A stretch of 64,000 bases of DNA from Acanthosepion pharaonis. Lineage: Eukaryota > Mollusca > Cephalopoda > Sepiida > Sepiidae. A model generated the notes under the pieces. It was not told the origin of the DNA and did not search any database. It worked only from the letters and a program-made list of their open reading frames with translations. The stretch covers positions 143,501 through 207,500 of the forward strand of contig CAHIKZ030002643.1 of the NCBI GenBank assembly GCA_903632075.3. Reading direction: 5' to 3'. Below, in pieces: positions 24,297-37,139 of the stretch (position 1 is the stretch's first letter; each line of letters begins with the position of its first letter). A program made the position numbers and the translations under genes.

Positions 24297-24816
24297 AAAA
24301 AATAAATGATGGTATCAATATTAAAGGAGAGGGGGAAACATCTACATTTAATTCCAATATAAATAATGAAAAGAGAACAAGAAAATGACATTTAATGTTG
24401 AAGTAAGAAGTTGTAGTGTAAGACAAACATTAAATCTTGCTTTATGCCAGTGATATTACAAAAAAGGGGGCTTGCTGAATAAATACAGAGTACTATATTA
24501 TACATACATACGCATTATTAAATATCACTAAAAATAGTAAAATGACAGCTGACAGCCTATCTCTGTAAAGCAACAAGATTGAAACAGAATATTTTGTCTA
24601 ACTCTGCAAGCAGAAATTTCATGTTTTGCACAAGGCATGAGAGCCATTTGAGCTGCAGAAGAGAGGAGGCAAATATGCTTCAAAATTTTCATATAAGTAA
24701 ATACTAGGAATGATTTTCAAGAGAATTTTGCTTTTAAATAAACTTAACCTGTGATTAAGCATAAGCAAAACATTTCATTAAAAACTAAAATTGAAGATAA
24801 AGAGCTGCTCAGAAAA

Positions 24817-24846
24817 GTAGTACTACTAGTAGTAGTAGTAGTAGTG
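24817..24846. repeat. (TAG)n microsatellite
   Basis: About 8 TAG units. Confidence 0.85.
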
Positions 24847-24859
24847 TATACAAGTAGAC

Positions 24860-24970
24860 ACTGAGGTTAACACCAAGTGGTGACAGTTTGTTTCTTGCTT
24901 GAACACAATCTTCTGGCCTGAAAATTGCATTCAAGTATGAAACAGATTGTTGTTGCTGGGTATTCACTTC
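24860..24970 (+). ncRNA. Hammerhead-like motif, second copy of the 21.24-kb repeat
   Basis: GGCCTGAAAATTGCATT (core-like CTGAAAA at 24918-24924) is followed by GAAAC at 24939-24943. It matches the minus-strand sequence at 21283-21240 in order and spacing, so the two are diverged copies of one dispersed repeat. The core Gly position is changed, making activity unlikely. Confidence 0.3.
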
Positions 24971-25987
24971 AGTGTATGCGTTTATATTTACATATGCTAT
25001 ATCCTTGATATTGAGCACTTTTACTCTTTTCAGTATGGCTTGTTTCATAATTATTAACATAGAGATGTTCGTAATTCCTCTCTGTGCTTTACTCTTAATG
25101 TTTACATGTTTTGCTTTTTGCTTTGCACACACATAAACCACTTCCATTAATATCTTTGAATGATAATGATTATTGTTGAAATTCTAGAAAAGAAACTTGG
25201 ACAGTGTTAAGAAGTTATTTAAAAGAAGAGGTCTCTTGGTAATATTTAATCTGACTAAAAAAGAGTTTGGCAATAAATCCAAGAATATATCAGACAAGGA
25301 AAGCCAAAATAGGGAATGTGATGCAGGAAGATAGAGCTTAAGAATATGCCATTTTATTCAAACAAGAAATTCCATTGTCAATTTTATACTGAAAACATAA
25401 CTGATAATACAGAGAGAAGAACCAACAACAGAAATGGTTATAATTAGTAAACAACTATAACTAAACATGATTCTCCAAATCATGCTGGGAACAATCACTG
25501 AAATTTATTCATTTCTTTTTTTTTTTTTTAACCCTCCCATTATAGAAGAGATGAAAAGTGAGCACTCAACTTTTCTTGTGAGGAAATCTAACAATTAATA
25601 AATAACTGCTATAAAAGGACATTGTCTAGTTTAAGACCAGAATTGCCAATATTGGCATTTATAAAGTGAGAAAGGAAAGCAATGCAATTAAGTAGATTTT
25701 CAAATTTCATTATGATGAAACTCAACAGGAATTTATTTATGGAAAGAATTAAGTCACATTGTCGATTGCAAATTCTGGCAGACAATGTGCAGATAGCAGA
25801 AATATGAAAAAACTTAAAATAGGCTGAGACATTCCACTTTTTATTGGCTGCCTTCATTTTCAAGGTGTAAATAACAACAGTGAAAATTATAAAATAGAAA
25901 AAAAATCCATGAGATGGATTCTCTCCAAGATTGCATGAATAAGCAAATTAAAAATGATAATTACTACTACTAATGTCAACAGGTATG

Positions 25988-26034
<47 letters not shown>
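25988..26034. repeat. (TA)n microsatellite
   Basis: About 23 TA units. Confidence 0.95.
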
Positions 26035-26038
<4 letters not shown>

Positions 26039-27189
26039 ACTGAAGGAAAAAATAAAAACTATTTTAAGGAAATGATCACAACTTTCTTCAAAATAATTTA
26101 ACATTCTGCAGAATAAAATTTATCTACACTGAATGAGAATAAGGCCAATTTTAACCTGGTTACAATCTGTGCAAATTTCTGGTTAAGAGATATTTTGATA
26201 AAATTTTAAAATTCTTCATTCATCTTGTGACAGTAACACTCATACCAGTGCACCAGTAGCATGTGAACTTTAGCATTAGTGTGATGAAAGAGTCCAGGGC
26301 AAGCAGGCATTATACCCTGGAGGCAGACATTTGGTCCTTTCATTCAGTTAGAGCTGTTTGAGTAGAGTTAGGCCATAAGCCCTAGAGAGCTGGATGATCC
26401 TTTCAGAGAATAACTGAATGTTGAAGTCTTCTTGTGCTTCAATGTTGGCAACAATAATCAAATGAACATTCCTTGGTTCTGGATGGCCATGTAAAGCAGA
26501 TGCTTCTCAATATATATTAAAAATAACAGTGGCAATGTCATTATGGTGTGTTCACAGCACAGATCAGAGCAAAAGGGTCTCCAGGAATGTTAAGAGATTA
26601 GGGGCACACTTGCTTATCAAGCAGTCGTCACAGTGATCAAGTGTACAAAGAATAATGGGATGACACCTGAATCATTCCAAGTTCTTGCTGTATTGCATCT
26701 ACAGGTGCAAGTGGCATGAAATAATCTATCAAAGACGGGTACCTGTCATCTGTATGATTGTATGGATATAAGAGTAAAAGAATTGTGTTAAAGCCCAAAG
26801 AGGGTAGACAGTGTGAGTCCTGTTGATACACTCATTTTGGGAATTGTGCATATATTAATCAGTATGGGTGATCATTTACCTGCATGTTTTATTCTGAGAA
26901 AATTCAAACATATTCAAGAGTGTTGCAATTTTATGGATGCTTAGACAATAAGATTTTTCCCCTCAGTTGAAGGATTAAAAAAAAATAAAAATAAAAAATA
27001 AGGGGGTAAAAACTATGCATTTATTTAGATAAAATAATAATAAACTATAAACTGCATTAAAAAATTGTCAAAATAATAACACCTGCTTTTACTTTGTTAA
27101 AGTTTATTGAATGTTGTGCTTATTAAGACCATGAAGAGAGAAAATAATAGGAAAATATAAAAAAGTATCAAAATTTACTCGGTAAAATG

Positions 27190-27218
<29 letters not shown>
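27190..27218. repeat. Poly(A) run
   Basis: About 29 A in a row, 70 bp before the GA-rich minisatellite. Confidence 0.9.
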
Positions 27219-27221
<3 letters not shown>

Positions 27222-27279
27222 ATTTCAAACCTAATTCTATTTAGCTCAACATGACTTTCACTCACAATGTCAAGTAAAA

Positions 27280-27800
27280 ATGAGAGAAAGGAGGAGTGAG
27301 GGAAAGGAGACAGAGAGAGGAGGGAAAGGAGACAGAGAGAGGAGGGAAAGGAGACAGAGAGAGGAGGGAAAGGAGACAGAGAGAGGAGGGAAAGGAGACA
27401 GAGAGAGGAGGGAAAGGAGACAGAGAGAGGAGGGAAAGGAGACAGAGAGAGGAGGGAAAGGGGAGACAGAGAGAGGAGGGAAAGGAGACAGAGAGAGGAG
27501 GGAAAGGAGACAGAGAGAGGAGGGAAAGGAGACAGAGAGAGGAGGGAAAGGAGACAGAGAGAGGAGGGAAAGGAGACAGAGAGAGGAGGGAAAGGAGACA
27601 GAGAGAGGAGGGAAAGGAGACAGAGAGAGGAGGGAAAAGGAGACAGAGAGAGGAGGGAAAGGAGACAGAGAGAGGAGGGAAAGGAGACAGAGAGAGGAGG
27701 GAAAGGAGACAGAGAGAGGAAGGAGGGAGACAGAGAGAGGAAGGAGGGAGACAGAGAGAGGAAGGAGGGAGACAGAGAGAGGAAGGAGGGAGACAGAGAG
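27280..27800. repeat. Purine-rich minisatellite, 22-bp unit then 21-bp variant
   Basis: The unit agggaaaggagacagagaga+gg is repeated about 19 times with 22-base spacing and a few one-base insertions (near 27460 and 27637). About four copies of a 21-bp variant follow (aaggagggagacagagagag). The plus strand is all purine except one C per unit. Because 22 is not a multiple of 3, all frames stay open on both strands, giving false ORFs up to about 330 codons. Confidence 0.97.
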
Positions 27801-27925
27801 AGGGGACATGTAGAAAGAAGGAGAAGGCAGAAGGAAGAGGGTGAGAGGAGAGAAAAGAACAAAGACAAAAATATGAGAAAAGACAAAAATACGAGAAAAA
27901 ACAAAATATTTTTATCTCCTGATTC

Positions 27926-27939
27926 GGGGGGGGGGGGGG
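27926..27939. repeat. Poly(G) run of 14
   Basis: An uninterrupted G14 just beyond the purine minisatellite. It could form a quadruplex. Confidence 0.9.
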
Positions 27940-29867
27940 TAGGAGGAGAAGAAAAAAAAAGATAATCTTCATCCAAATAATTTTTGGTTGGTTTTTTTAC
28001 TAAGAGCGAATTCTCTAAAGGTAAATAGACTGATAGAGGCTGAGCAATAACACTACTACAGGCTAGGGCATAAACAAAAAATATGGGTTTTATGCACACA
28101 TCGGTGAACTGAAAGAAACCTTTGCAGAAGATGTAAAAAAAGAAAGTAGAAAAAAATCATTTCTAAGAGTCTAATAATAACTGTAATCACCAAGGCAATG
28201 TCAATAATGACATTATTTGGAATCTTTAAAAATTAAAATCATTTTTCTTTGCAGTTCAAAAAGGCAGAATAACCTTTCACTGCATGACTTGAGTGAGAGA
28301 CAAGAGAAGAAAAATATGAAGAAAAATTTATAGCTCATTCAATTCTTTGAAAGTTATTTAAATTAATTACTAAGAAGTTAATAGCAAAGAAACCACTTTC
28401 ATTTGTAATATTCAGTGCAAGTTGAAAAAGAAAAAAAAGAAAAGAAAAATAACAAGTGGGGAGAGGAGTAGGAAGAAAATTCATCATAATCAATTTTTAA
28501 AATGTAGTTGAGAATAAAAAGGCCCCAAACATTGCATCCTGATCCATAATAACTGAGATAAAAAGGTTTGTTTTTTTTTTTTGTTTTTTTTTTTCCAAAG
28601 TGCCCTTCACATTGGAATGAACAACTTGAAACATCAGGTATAGTAGCAGAGAAGAGAGTAAATAAATAGCATTGCAGGAAATGATTAGAATTTACAAATG
28701 AATTACTTGTGATAGGATTAAGAGAAATGCATTTCCCAGATGCCTTAAAATTAAATACTTTTAATAACAAACTCATTTTAACAAGCATTAGATTAAAAAA
28801 AAAAAAAAAAAAAAAAAAATGATTTTATTGACTATTTTAATATTGCAGAGCACTGAGATTTCTTTGTGTACCATGTACAATAATAAAATATAATTCAAAA
28901 TTAAAAGGATTCTCAAATCAGCTGAAAATAACAGTAAAATAACATTTATGTCAAGAGACAAAATTATTTTATTTAAAAAGTTCCTGCCATGACGTGTTCT
29001 TTAAAACACAATGTTAAAATGCCAACATATGAATTCTTATATAGAACTGCAATGTAGAAAAATCGTGTTAAATTCCTTGAAAACAGAAATTAAATTTTCC
29101 TTACCAGGTTTCTATTTATAATTTTTGCTGCAGAGGCAGACCAAGAAACAAAGAAGGTGATCTCCCTCTCTGGCTGATGGCATCTTTTCCAAGAAGAGTG
29201 ATTTTAAAACTAGATTTTTTTCTTCTATCTCCCCACTTTGTATCCTAATTAAGCCAGGAATTTATACAAAATCTTAACCAAATCTGGAAGTCAACTTTGT
29301 CCTAGATGCTTTGGTTTCCCAAACTTCAAATGACTATCAGATTTTAAAAATAGCTTGGGTTTAACATTTTCAAAATCAAACCCTATTCATCTTATACAAA
29401 GTAGCTATAAAATTCTCAATAAATCTAACAGAGAAATTAATAGAAGCAAATTTGTTAGACATCCACTTGTACATACCAGTGTAGCATAAAGATGGATTTT
29501 TATTTCATGATCTGGTTAAGGCTAAGTATCATTTGTTTTGACAAAGTGTGTTTGATTTGCACATCTTTTAATGTCAGTCCAATAAATTTCATCGAAAAAT
29601 GACATCAGATTTCTCAAGAAGTTGTTTATAACCTGGAACATAATTAAAAATACATCATTTTAGACGGTTATTGTTATTACATTTCATTCAATTACTATTT
29701 AGGCCCTAACGATAGAATCCGTATTTTTCTGAAAGTTCTTTTTAAACTTCCCATTTAGGGGTTTTGGGAAATGCACCAGAAATTTGGATGAAATCACTGC
29801 TTTAACAAAGAGAAAATTCTTCTTGGAGAAATAGACACATGATCATCAAAGCAATTTTAAAATGGGC

Positions 29868-29881
29868 AGCTGCTGACGTCA
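29868..29881. promoter_or_regulatory. Intronic CAGCTG E-box next to a full CRE
   Basis: CAGCTG is followed directly by CTGACGTCA-type sequence: the palindromic CRE TGACGTCA is at 29874-29881. These are known binding words for bHLH and CREB/ATF factors. A single pair could be chance, so this is only a candidate enhancer element. Confidence 0.3.
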
Positions 29882-30508
29882 CTTGTTTAAAATTTCAGTT
29901 TTAAACAATGAGAGGTGTATAAAAAAAACCAAAAAAAACCAAAAAAACCCAAAGCATGTAAATTGGTTTGATATATAAATGGGAATATTAATTTGCTACA
30001 GATGAAGATAACTGCTTATCTAAAGTCTGAAAACTTCTGTGTACTTTCTGGCAACACAAAAAAGGGAAAAAAATTTTTTGTTGGATTAATTTTGGGGCAT
30101 TTTCTAAAGCTCAAAAGACATTGTCTATGAGATAAATAATCATCAGCATCATTCTACATTCCTGAACTATCTTTTACATATAAGGTTAGAAAAGTAACAA
30201 TGCCACCAATTACAAGACGATTAATAATAGGGGTTCTGCTAAAAACGAAATAATCTTGCTACCTAACTTTGTCTGAGACCTATATATCTACATTGGAATG
30301 TATATTTGAATTAATGCCACCACTCCACCACCATCACTCTGTGCTGCTGCTCATTAACACACATCTAAATGCTGGTTAGCTTCCATTTGGTTGCAATCTG
30401 GCACCGTACCTTCCTGCATGAAGACTGACAGAAATTGGGTAAAAGCAGACAGTAATTCCACTGGCAGCTAACAGTTTCTTTCCAAAGAGATAGAGAGAGT
30501 GCCTGTGT

Positions 30509-30509
30509 G

Positions 30510-30542
<33 letters not shown>
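30509..30542. repeat. (TA)n microsatellite
   Basis: About 17 TA units followed by an A run. Confidence 0.9.
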
Positions 30543-30547
<5 letters not shown>

Positions 30548-32227
30548 AAAAAAAAATCACACACAACTGAATCAATCTTAAAAATATATGCTTGTATACT
30601 CTTAAAACTGTAACATTATATTTTTATATTGAATAAAGCAAATGGCCACAAAATTCCAACAGTAGAAATATTAAATATTTTCAAAGGATTAATACAAGGT
30701 TAATATTGTTGTTTTGGTTTTTTTTTGTTGCTATCACAAATTCTCAGTCAGAAAATATTTCCTTAACACCATCTATATTCCTTTTGCCATCTTTTTGCTT
30801 CTAAACCTCTTACAAGAAAGTTCTTTTTACTCAAAATAGATAATGCTCTGACACAAAGACGTTTTGTTAGCATTCATTCTGAGGAAGGAAAAAAAATAAA
30901 ATAAATGAAAATTTTCAGTGTTTTAAAGTTCAGTCTAGAGTGCAAAGACCAAATTTTATAGTGAAGACCCACAGTTCTCTGTCAAGAAGATTTTTAATGG
31001 GTCTTTCATGGCATGTTATGGAAAGAAAAAAAAAAAAAGCACCCTTACCAAATCTTGGCTAATTTACCAAAGTTCAAGTAGTAGTTAAGTGTCTACTTTA
31101 AGGTAGGTACTGCCACTAATTCTCGATACCTAAGGTTTAAAATGAATTTTTAAAAATGAAAATGCATTCTTGAAGCCTCTCTTTTTAGCTTTAATTGAAA
31201 GCCAATTTATTACATTTACTATTCCCAGTAAGAAAAATACTCTGGTGTATTTCAAATAGAAATTATATTGATTTGAATCTCAACTTTTTGGTTGCTTTTG
31301 GTAAAGTCATTAAGATCAGTCATTTTTTGACACAGTAAACAAAAGTTAATTCTTAGTTTTAAAAATCTTTAAAAAAAAAAAAATTTACTTTTCTGAAACT
31401 ATTTGAGGTATATTAGCTGATTTAAAAAAAATATTATTTACATAAGCATAAAATAACATAGAAATGGATTTTTAAAACAGTAGTGATGATTATGCACTTG
31501 TCACTGCTGATAAATCACTTAACGAGTGCTGATAAAGGTATTGATATATTGTTGTTTTATGGAGATTATCTTTTAAAATGACAGGTGAGCATCTTTTTTA
31601 TATAATTTTTAATTATTCAGTATTCTTAAAAATGTTGGAAAATATTCTCTGTAATCTAATTTTGTGAATGCAGACTTATAGTCATCGCTCTTATTTTCTG
31701 ACAATGTTTCAAAGAGGGGAAAGTTATGTAATATTTTATATACACAAAAATTAAAAATTATTTTTAAAATCTTGAAGCAAAATACCTTGTATCAAACTTT
31801 TCAATTTTTGATTAGTAAATAGTTTTCACTTAATAACAATATCATCTAACCAGATGAAAGTAATGCAGAATTTTAAAAGATTTATATATTATAATCAAAA
31901 AAAAAAAAAGTTCCTATAAAAATTAATTATTCATTGAAAATTTTTTTAGTTAAGACAATAGTGTTCTTAAAAATCTTAAACCTTATTTCTAAAAGTAATT
32001 AAAAGCTTTTCTAATTAAATAATGTCAGTTTTATTGCATTTTTTATGTTATGATTTGGAGCAGGCTTTCGGTAAATGCGTAGTAAAAAAAAATTCATTTG
32101 TGAATAAGTACAGAAAGTTTCATTAAAACAAACAACTATTTGATTTTTGCAGTATCCAAATGAATATGTTTCTCAGCAGAAAAAAAGCAGAAAATTGCTA
32201 ATTGTAAATATTACATAGACTGCTAAG

Positions 32228-32228
32228 G

Positions 32229-32259
<31 letters not shown>

Positions 32260-32720
32260 AAAGGAAAAAAAAAGAAAAGGAAAAAAAAAGAAAAGGAAAA
32301 AAAAAGAAAAGGAAAAAAAAAGAAAAGGAAAAAAAAAGAAAAGGAAAAAAAAAAAAAAAAAAAAAAAGGAAAAAAAAAAGAAAAGGAAAAAAAAGAAAAG
32401 GAAAAAAAAAAAAAGGAAAAAAAGAAAAAAAAAAAAAAAGGAAAAAAAAAAAGAAAAAAAAAGAAAAGGAAAAAAAAAAAGGAAAAAAGAAAAGGAAAAA
32501 AAAAAGAAAAAAAAAGAAAAGGAAAAAAAGAAAAAGAAAAAAAAAGAAAAGGAAAAAAAGAAAAGGAAAAAAAAAGAAAAGGAAAAAAAAAAAGGAAAAA
32601 AAAGAAAAGGAAAAAAAAGAAAAGGAAAAAAAAAGAAAAGGAAAAAAAAAGAAAAGGAAAAAAAAAGAAAAGGAAAAAAAAAAAAAAGAAAAGGAAAAAA
32701 AAAAAAGAAAAGGAAAAAAA
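32228..32720. repeat. Purine-only A/G minisatellite (about 490 bp)
   Basis: The whole tract is A and G only on the plus strand, built from variants of ggaaaaaaaaagaaaa of 12-16 bases in an irregular array. It is homopurine/homopyrimidine over nearly half a kilobase. The Phe/Leu/Ser frame on the minus strand is an artefact. Confidence 0.97.
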
Positions 32721-33164
32721 TTTTTTAACCAAACTTTTGAACATGATAGAACGGATTAAGTAAAATAATAAAAAAAATACTTTGGTCTTTTTATAATGAC
32801 AAACATTTTGGTGATAAAACTTTTTAGGGCCTTTTCTCTTCAGGCTATGTTGTTTATTCAGTGAAAAAGTAGAGGTACCTACTTTAAAGAGAAGTATTTT
32901 TTTTAAGGAAATTTCACATTCTATGCTGTCTGGTTTAAGACCACCCAATTTATCAATTTTGCAATTTTTGTATCTTTAGAGGTTTTTTTGTATCCCCCTT
33001 ATATTAGTCACTCCAGGATATTGATCTAGAGTAGTTATATTAAGTGTGTGTGTGTGTGTGTGTGGGGGGGATTATGTTAATAATAAGCCGTGTTTCAAAA
33101 TCAGGAGAGTTTTTGTGAGTGAGTGAGATATTCATGCAAAAATAAAATTAACATTTCTAAAAAA

Positions 33165-33425
33165 ATGATTGATGGATTTGTTTTTTTATGGCTTATCAAC
33201 CCTTTGCAGGTTATTTAAAGCCTGAAAATATTTTTAGATTGTAAGAATATTGAGGAGATATTGATTTACTGATACTAATTAACCCATTAACTGTGGATTC
33301 ATAACTTTCCCAATGGTATATGCATGTAAATGAATATAATGAACCCAACTGGAATAGGAACTTGGCTCAGATTTTCAATTCCATTATCCACCTGCATATC
33401 CAAACTTACAGCACCTGGTTAACAA
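33165..33425 (-). mobile_element. SINE copy (tail TCAATCA, tRNA-like head)
   Basis: On the plus strand it reads tgattgatgg...ggcttatcaaccctttgcag, then ttatttaaagcc, agattgtaagaatattgagg and aacccaactggaataggaac, ending cagcacctggttaac. The element at 34868 has the same blocks in the same order. On the minus strand the head has a B-box-like motif near 33350, so transcription would run leftward. An A-run follows at 33422. Confidence 0.7.
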
Positions 33426-34867
33426 AAAAAAAAAAAGAAAGAAAGAAAGAAAAAGCCCCTCGCCCTCCTTATTTGGAATCAAATTTATTCAATGTAGTGA
33501 CAGAATACTTGATTGTCAATTGATCAACTTAAATGAATATAGGGTACATATGATTCTTAATTTTTTTTATTTAGAATTTGGCCAGTTATTAGTGACTAAA
33601 TTTGGATGATCTCATTTGAAATATATCAATTTTGAGAGGAGCTTTTTATAGAATTTAAAAAGTAATCCCAAAAGGATATAGCCATGCTGTAGTAGTCTCA
33701 GGGTTAGAGGGAAACATGTCAGTTCATACAATCTGCCAGCTTTTAAGGAAGACCTAAAGTTGTGTATGCACATGTGATGTTGTTCATCCCCAAAGGAAAA
33801 ATTACATTTTGATATAAAAGGCAAAAATGAACTTAAAAAAAAAAAAAAAAAAAAAAAAAAACTCACAATAAGATACAGACTTTAGTTTTTCTTAAAAGAA
33901 CAAAGACTAAGGAACCAATAACTAAAAAAAGAAAAAAAAAGCCCTTGAATTAAATTTGTAATTCACTTTTTAACTGTTTTTGTAACTATTAGGCAAAAAA
34001 TTATTCCGGATAAATGAAGTCAAAAGTAGTTTTGAAAATAGAAATTTGCATAAAGGAGAAGAAAAAAAGGCATTTACAAGACTTTGTGGGAGAGATCTCT
34101 TAGCATAAAAAATGTAACTATATAAGCATTGTGGGTAGAGAAGATGTGATGTTTTTATTAACAGCTGCTTTGAACTTTGCGCCCCTTTTTACCGATAGCG
34201 TTGTTGCAGTGGGGGGGGGGCAAGAGACCTTGTTTTTAATTCATTTTTCCTTTGAAATCTGGTTCTAGTTTACAAAAGTGATGAAGATCAAATGGATTAA
34301 TTAATGCCAGCTTGGAATTTTGTTATTTTAGCTTCTCATAAAAAATAAAGAATAAGAGTTTTTCTTTATAGGATTAGAATTTTCAATTGCAAAATAAAGA
34401 AATATGCTGTGTTAAGAAACCAGATATTTTGATTTATTCATGATCAGTCATTAAATATTTAGAAACAATTTTCTTTTTAATTTGCAAAATGGTGAGTTTT
34501 TTTTTTTTTTTACATAACAAGGCTAAATTCATATAACAATAAAATAAAATTGCTGCTTTGATGTAAATTTAGTACATAAAAATAAATAAAATAGCTTATT
34601 TTCAAAAACCATCAATTTTTATTTCTCAAGTTATAGCAAGGATAGAAAACTGTCAATTGATTTTTCTAAACAACCTCACTATTAAATAATCATTAATATC
34701 TAAAGGACTGGAAAAATTATTTGCTGTAAAAACATAAACCAAATAAATTTGTTATTTAACAACAATTTTCCATAAAATATTTTCTATATTCCTTTTCACA
34801 AGTTGGCTTTAAAGGTAAAAAAAAAAAAAAAAAAAAAAAATTATTTGATTGGTAGTTTTTTTGGGAA

Positions 34868-35135
34868 TGATTGATTTATTTTTCATGGCTTATCAACCTT
34901 TTTCAGGTTATTTTAAAGCCATAAAACATTTTTAGATTGTGAGAATATTTTGCAGATAAGGATTTACCTATACAAGTCTTACTAATTAATCCATAACTGG
35001 AGTGCATATATTTGCACATATGGGAATACAATGAACTTGACTGGAATTAGAACTCAGCTCTCCCTTTTTCAATTCTGAGCTAACAGATGACATTATGCAA
35101 TCTGCACATCTAGGCTTACAGAACCTGGTGTACTC
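34868..35135 (-). mobile_element. SINE copy (sister of the 33.2-kb element)
   Basis: It shares tcatggcttatcaacc, caggttattttaaagcc, agattgtgagaatatt, gaacttgactggaatt and cagaacctggtg with the 33165-33425 copy. The minus-strand B-box-like motif is GAGTTCTAATTCC. The length is about 265 bp, with several substitutions relative to its sister, so both are old. Confidence 0.7.
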
Positions 35136-35857
35136 AAGTGTTTGGTCAACTAGGAACTGGCCAGGTTCAACGTTGCTTAACTGGTTTTTTAATGTGAAAT
35201 GGCTGTGAACCATTTTTTTTTTTTTTTTTGGTAGTAATTTTGGGTATCTATGTAGGAAAAGTGAAAAAGTTCACGTAAATACCAAGATTGTGAAAATTGA
35301 TATTTGCTAACAATTTTACATTTACTTTTCTTTTTATTAAATATAAGTTTCACCAAAATTTGCCAGGTTTTACAAGTATGTGACTTTTATGAAGAAAATT
35401 ATTGCTAGAAAGAAAGAAAAAAAAAAATGGGGAGGTTAAATATTCAGCCCCCCTCCAAACCTGTACACTTGGAAGCAACTAATTCATCTGAGACAAATCA
35501 AGACTAATCAATGATGAAGAACAAGAGAAAGCATGAAACTAAAATGTAAAAAGAAAACGAAAAAGTTTTAAGAAAACCAGGATGTTGGAGTTTGTGAATA
35601 AGTGGGGATTGTGGGAGGAGGTGGAAGAAACGAGGCAAAAATATAATAATAGGGAGGGAGATTTTCAAGCCTACTGTGAGAAGGACCCCATGGAAATGTT
35701 GGCGACAAGAGGAAAATAGGCAGTTCAAAATGGAAATGTCGCGAGAGAGAGAGAAGCATTGTTATAATAATAGTAATAATAATAATGTCATGCAGATTCA
35801 ATCAGCAAATTGGGACGTGCTGATTCTTAACGAATCTAACCTCAACGTCCTGGACTG

Positions 35858-35893
<36 letters not shown>

Positions 35894-36119
35894 TCTCTGA
35901 TGATTGTCCTCTAATCAGTTCTGACCACTCACAATCCTTTCTTTCCTCAAGCCAGCCAGTTGGGGTTAAAAAGGGAGTCAGAGCAAGGCATTAAATAAAC
36001 AGGTCAGGAGGAGGGCAACTCCACAGCAACTTGACAGTAGCAGCAGCAAAAATAGACTGTCTGTATGTCCTTTTGCTGGATGGTCTGATGACATCTGTTT
36101 TTGCTTGTAAAAAGAGGCA

Positions 36120-36185
36120 CACACTTAAAGCTCCTGGCTTCCCACCCGGGAGGTACGTGCCGGGGTGCGGAGGGGGGGGATTACA
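36120..36185. promoter_or_regulatory. Small GC-rich patch in the putative intron
   Basis: cttcccacccgggaggtacg and gccggggtgcggagg stand out in an AT-rich setting and contain several CpG. This could be an alternative promoter or a chance patch. No splice donor leading to the Hipk acceptor was established. Confidence 0.2.
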
Positions 36186-37139
36186 TTTTTCTGTTCCCAT
36201 TATGAAGCCATCAGAACTAGATAGAAAATTATCACCTTCAAGTGGTGAGAGCAAGCATTTTAGTTTGAGGCATACTGCATGCGCTAGGCTACAATCTGCA
36301 AAAAATCCTTTCTAGTGTTACTTTTGTTTGGAGATAACAGGCAAGGAGATTTCCAGTACAAATTAAATGTAATTTCTTAAAACCTTTTGTTAAGAGAGAA
36401 AAAAATGGATATAAACTGGCCTACTTAGGAGGAGGAGGTGCCGAAAAGCACAAACTGCTCATCAACATACAATAAAATGACCAAACATCACACGCACAGA
36501 AAATCGCATTGTATTTCAATTAGCAACTGCACAAATTATTTTTTAAGCATATTTTTAACAGCACCAAAATGCAAACAGTGCAATTTTAAATATAGTTTTA
36601 GAGCTATACATGACAGAATTATCCAGCAAAAACAAATTATTTATAAGCTTACTGTTTAGATTTTTTTTGTTATTCAAAAAACTGATTGTTTTTGTGTTAT
36701 TATTCTTTATCCAGTGGTTCCAAATGTATTTTTCTGGGCCACATTTTTGGAATGAAAATTGACTTGCATTTCCAATTTTGTGTGATAAGTACATTTAAAT
36801 TAAAAAAAAAAGTGGTTAAAGGGAGATAACTGAGAATTCAAAGTCATAACAATCATTGATAACTCTCTCCTCCAATTTGCTAACCCTAGTTTCTATATAC
36901 TTGATATAATGCAAAAATATCACAATGATTAAATCAGCCAATAATTATTTATAACTATTTATACTGGGACTCATGTATGCTATTACAAGTAATCTATAAT
37001 ATTTTAAATTTTGAAATCATATTTATTTTTGGCATATGAAGTTTCGGAAACTGTTTCTAAATCTTTGATTGTCTTTCAATCATTCTGCCTCACCTGCTAT
37101 CCTCTTCTGCTTGAAACTTCAAATTATTTTTTTTTCAGA

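Noticed and set aside
26270..26840. More complex stretch that might be a coding or transposon remnant
   Set aside because: All frames tried are broken by stops and no known signature could be read.
27104..28099. Long open frames on both strands across the GA-rich minisatellite
   Set aside because: A 22-bp unit without stops keeps every frame open. The products are pure low-complexity repeats (Ser/Pro/Leu or Arg/Glu/Gly) with no gene context.
32223..32948. 241-codon Phe/Leu-rich minus-strand frame
   Set aside because: It is the translation of the homopurine tract on the opposite strand. No signature of a real protein.
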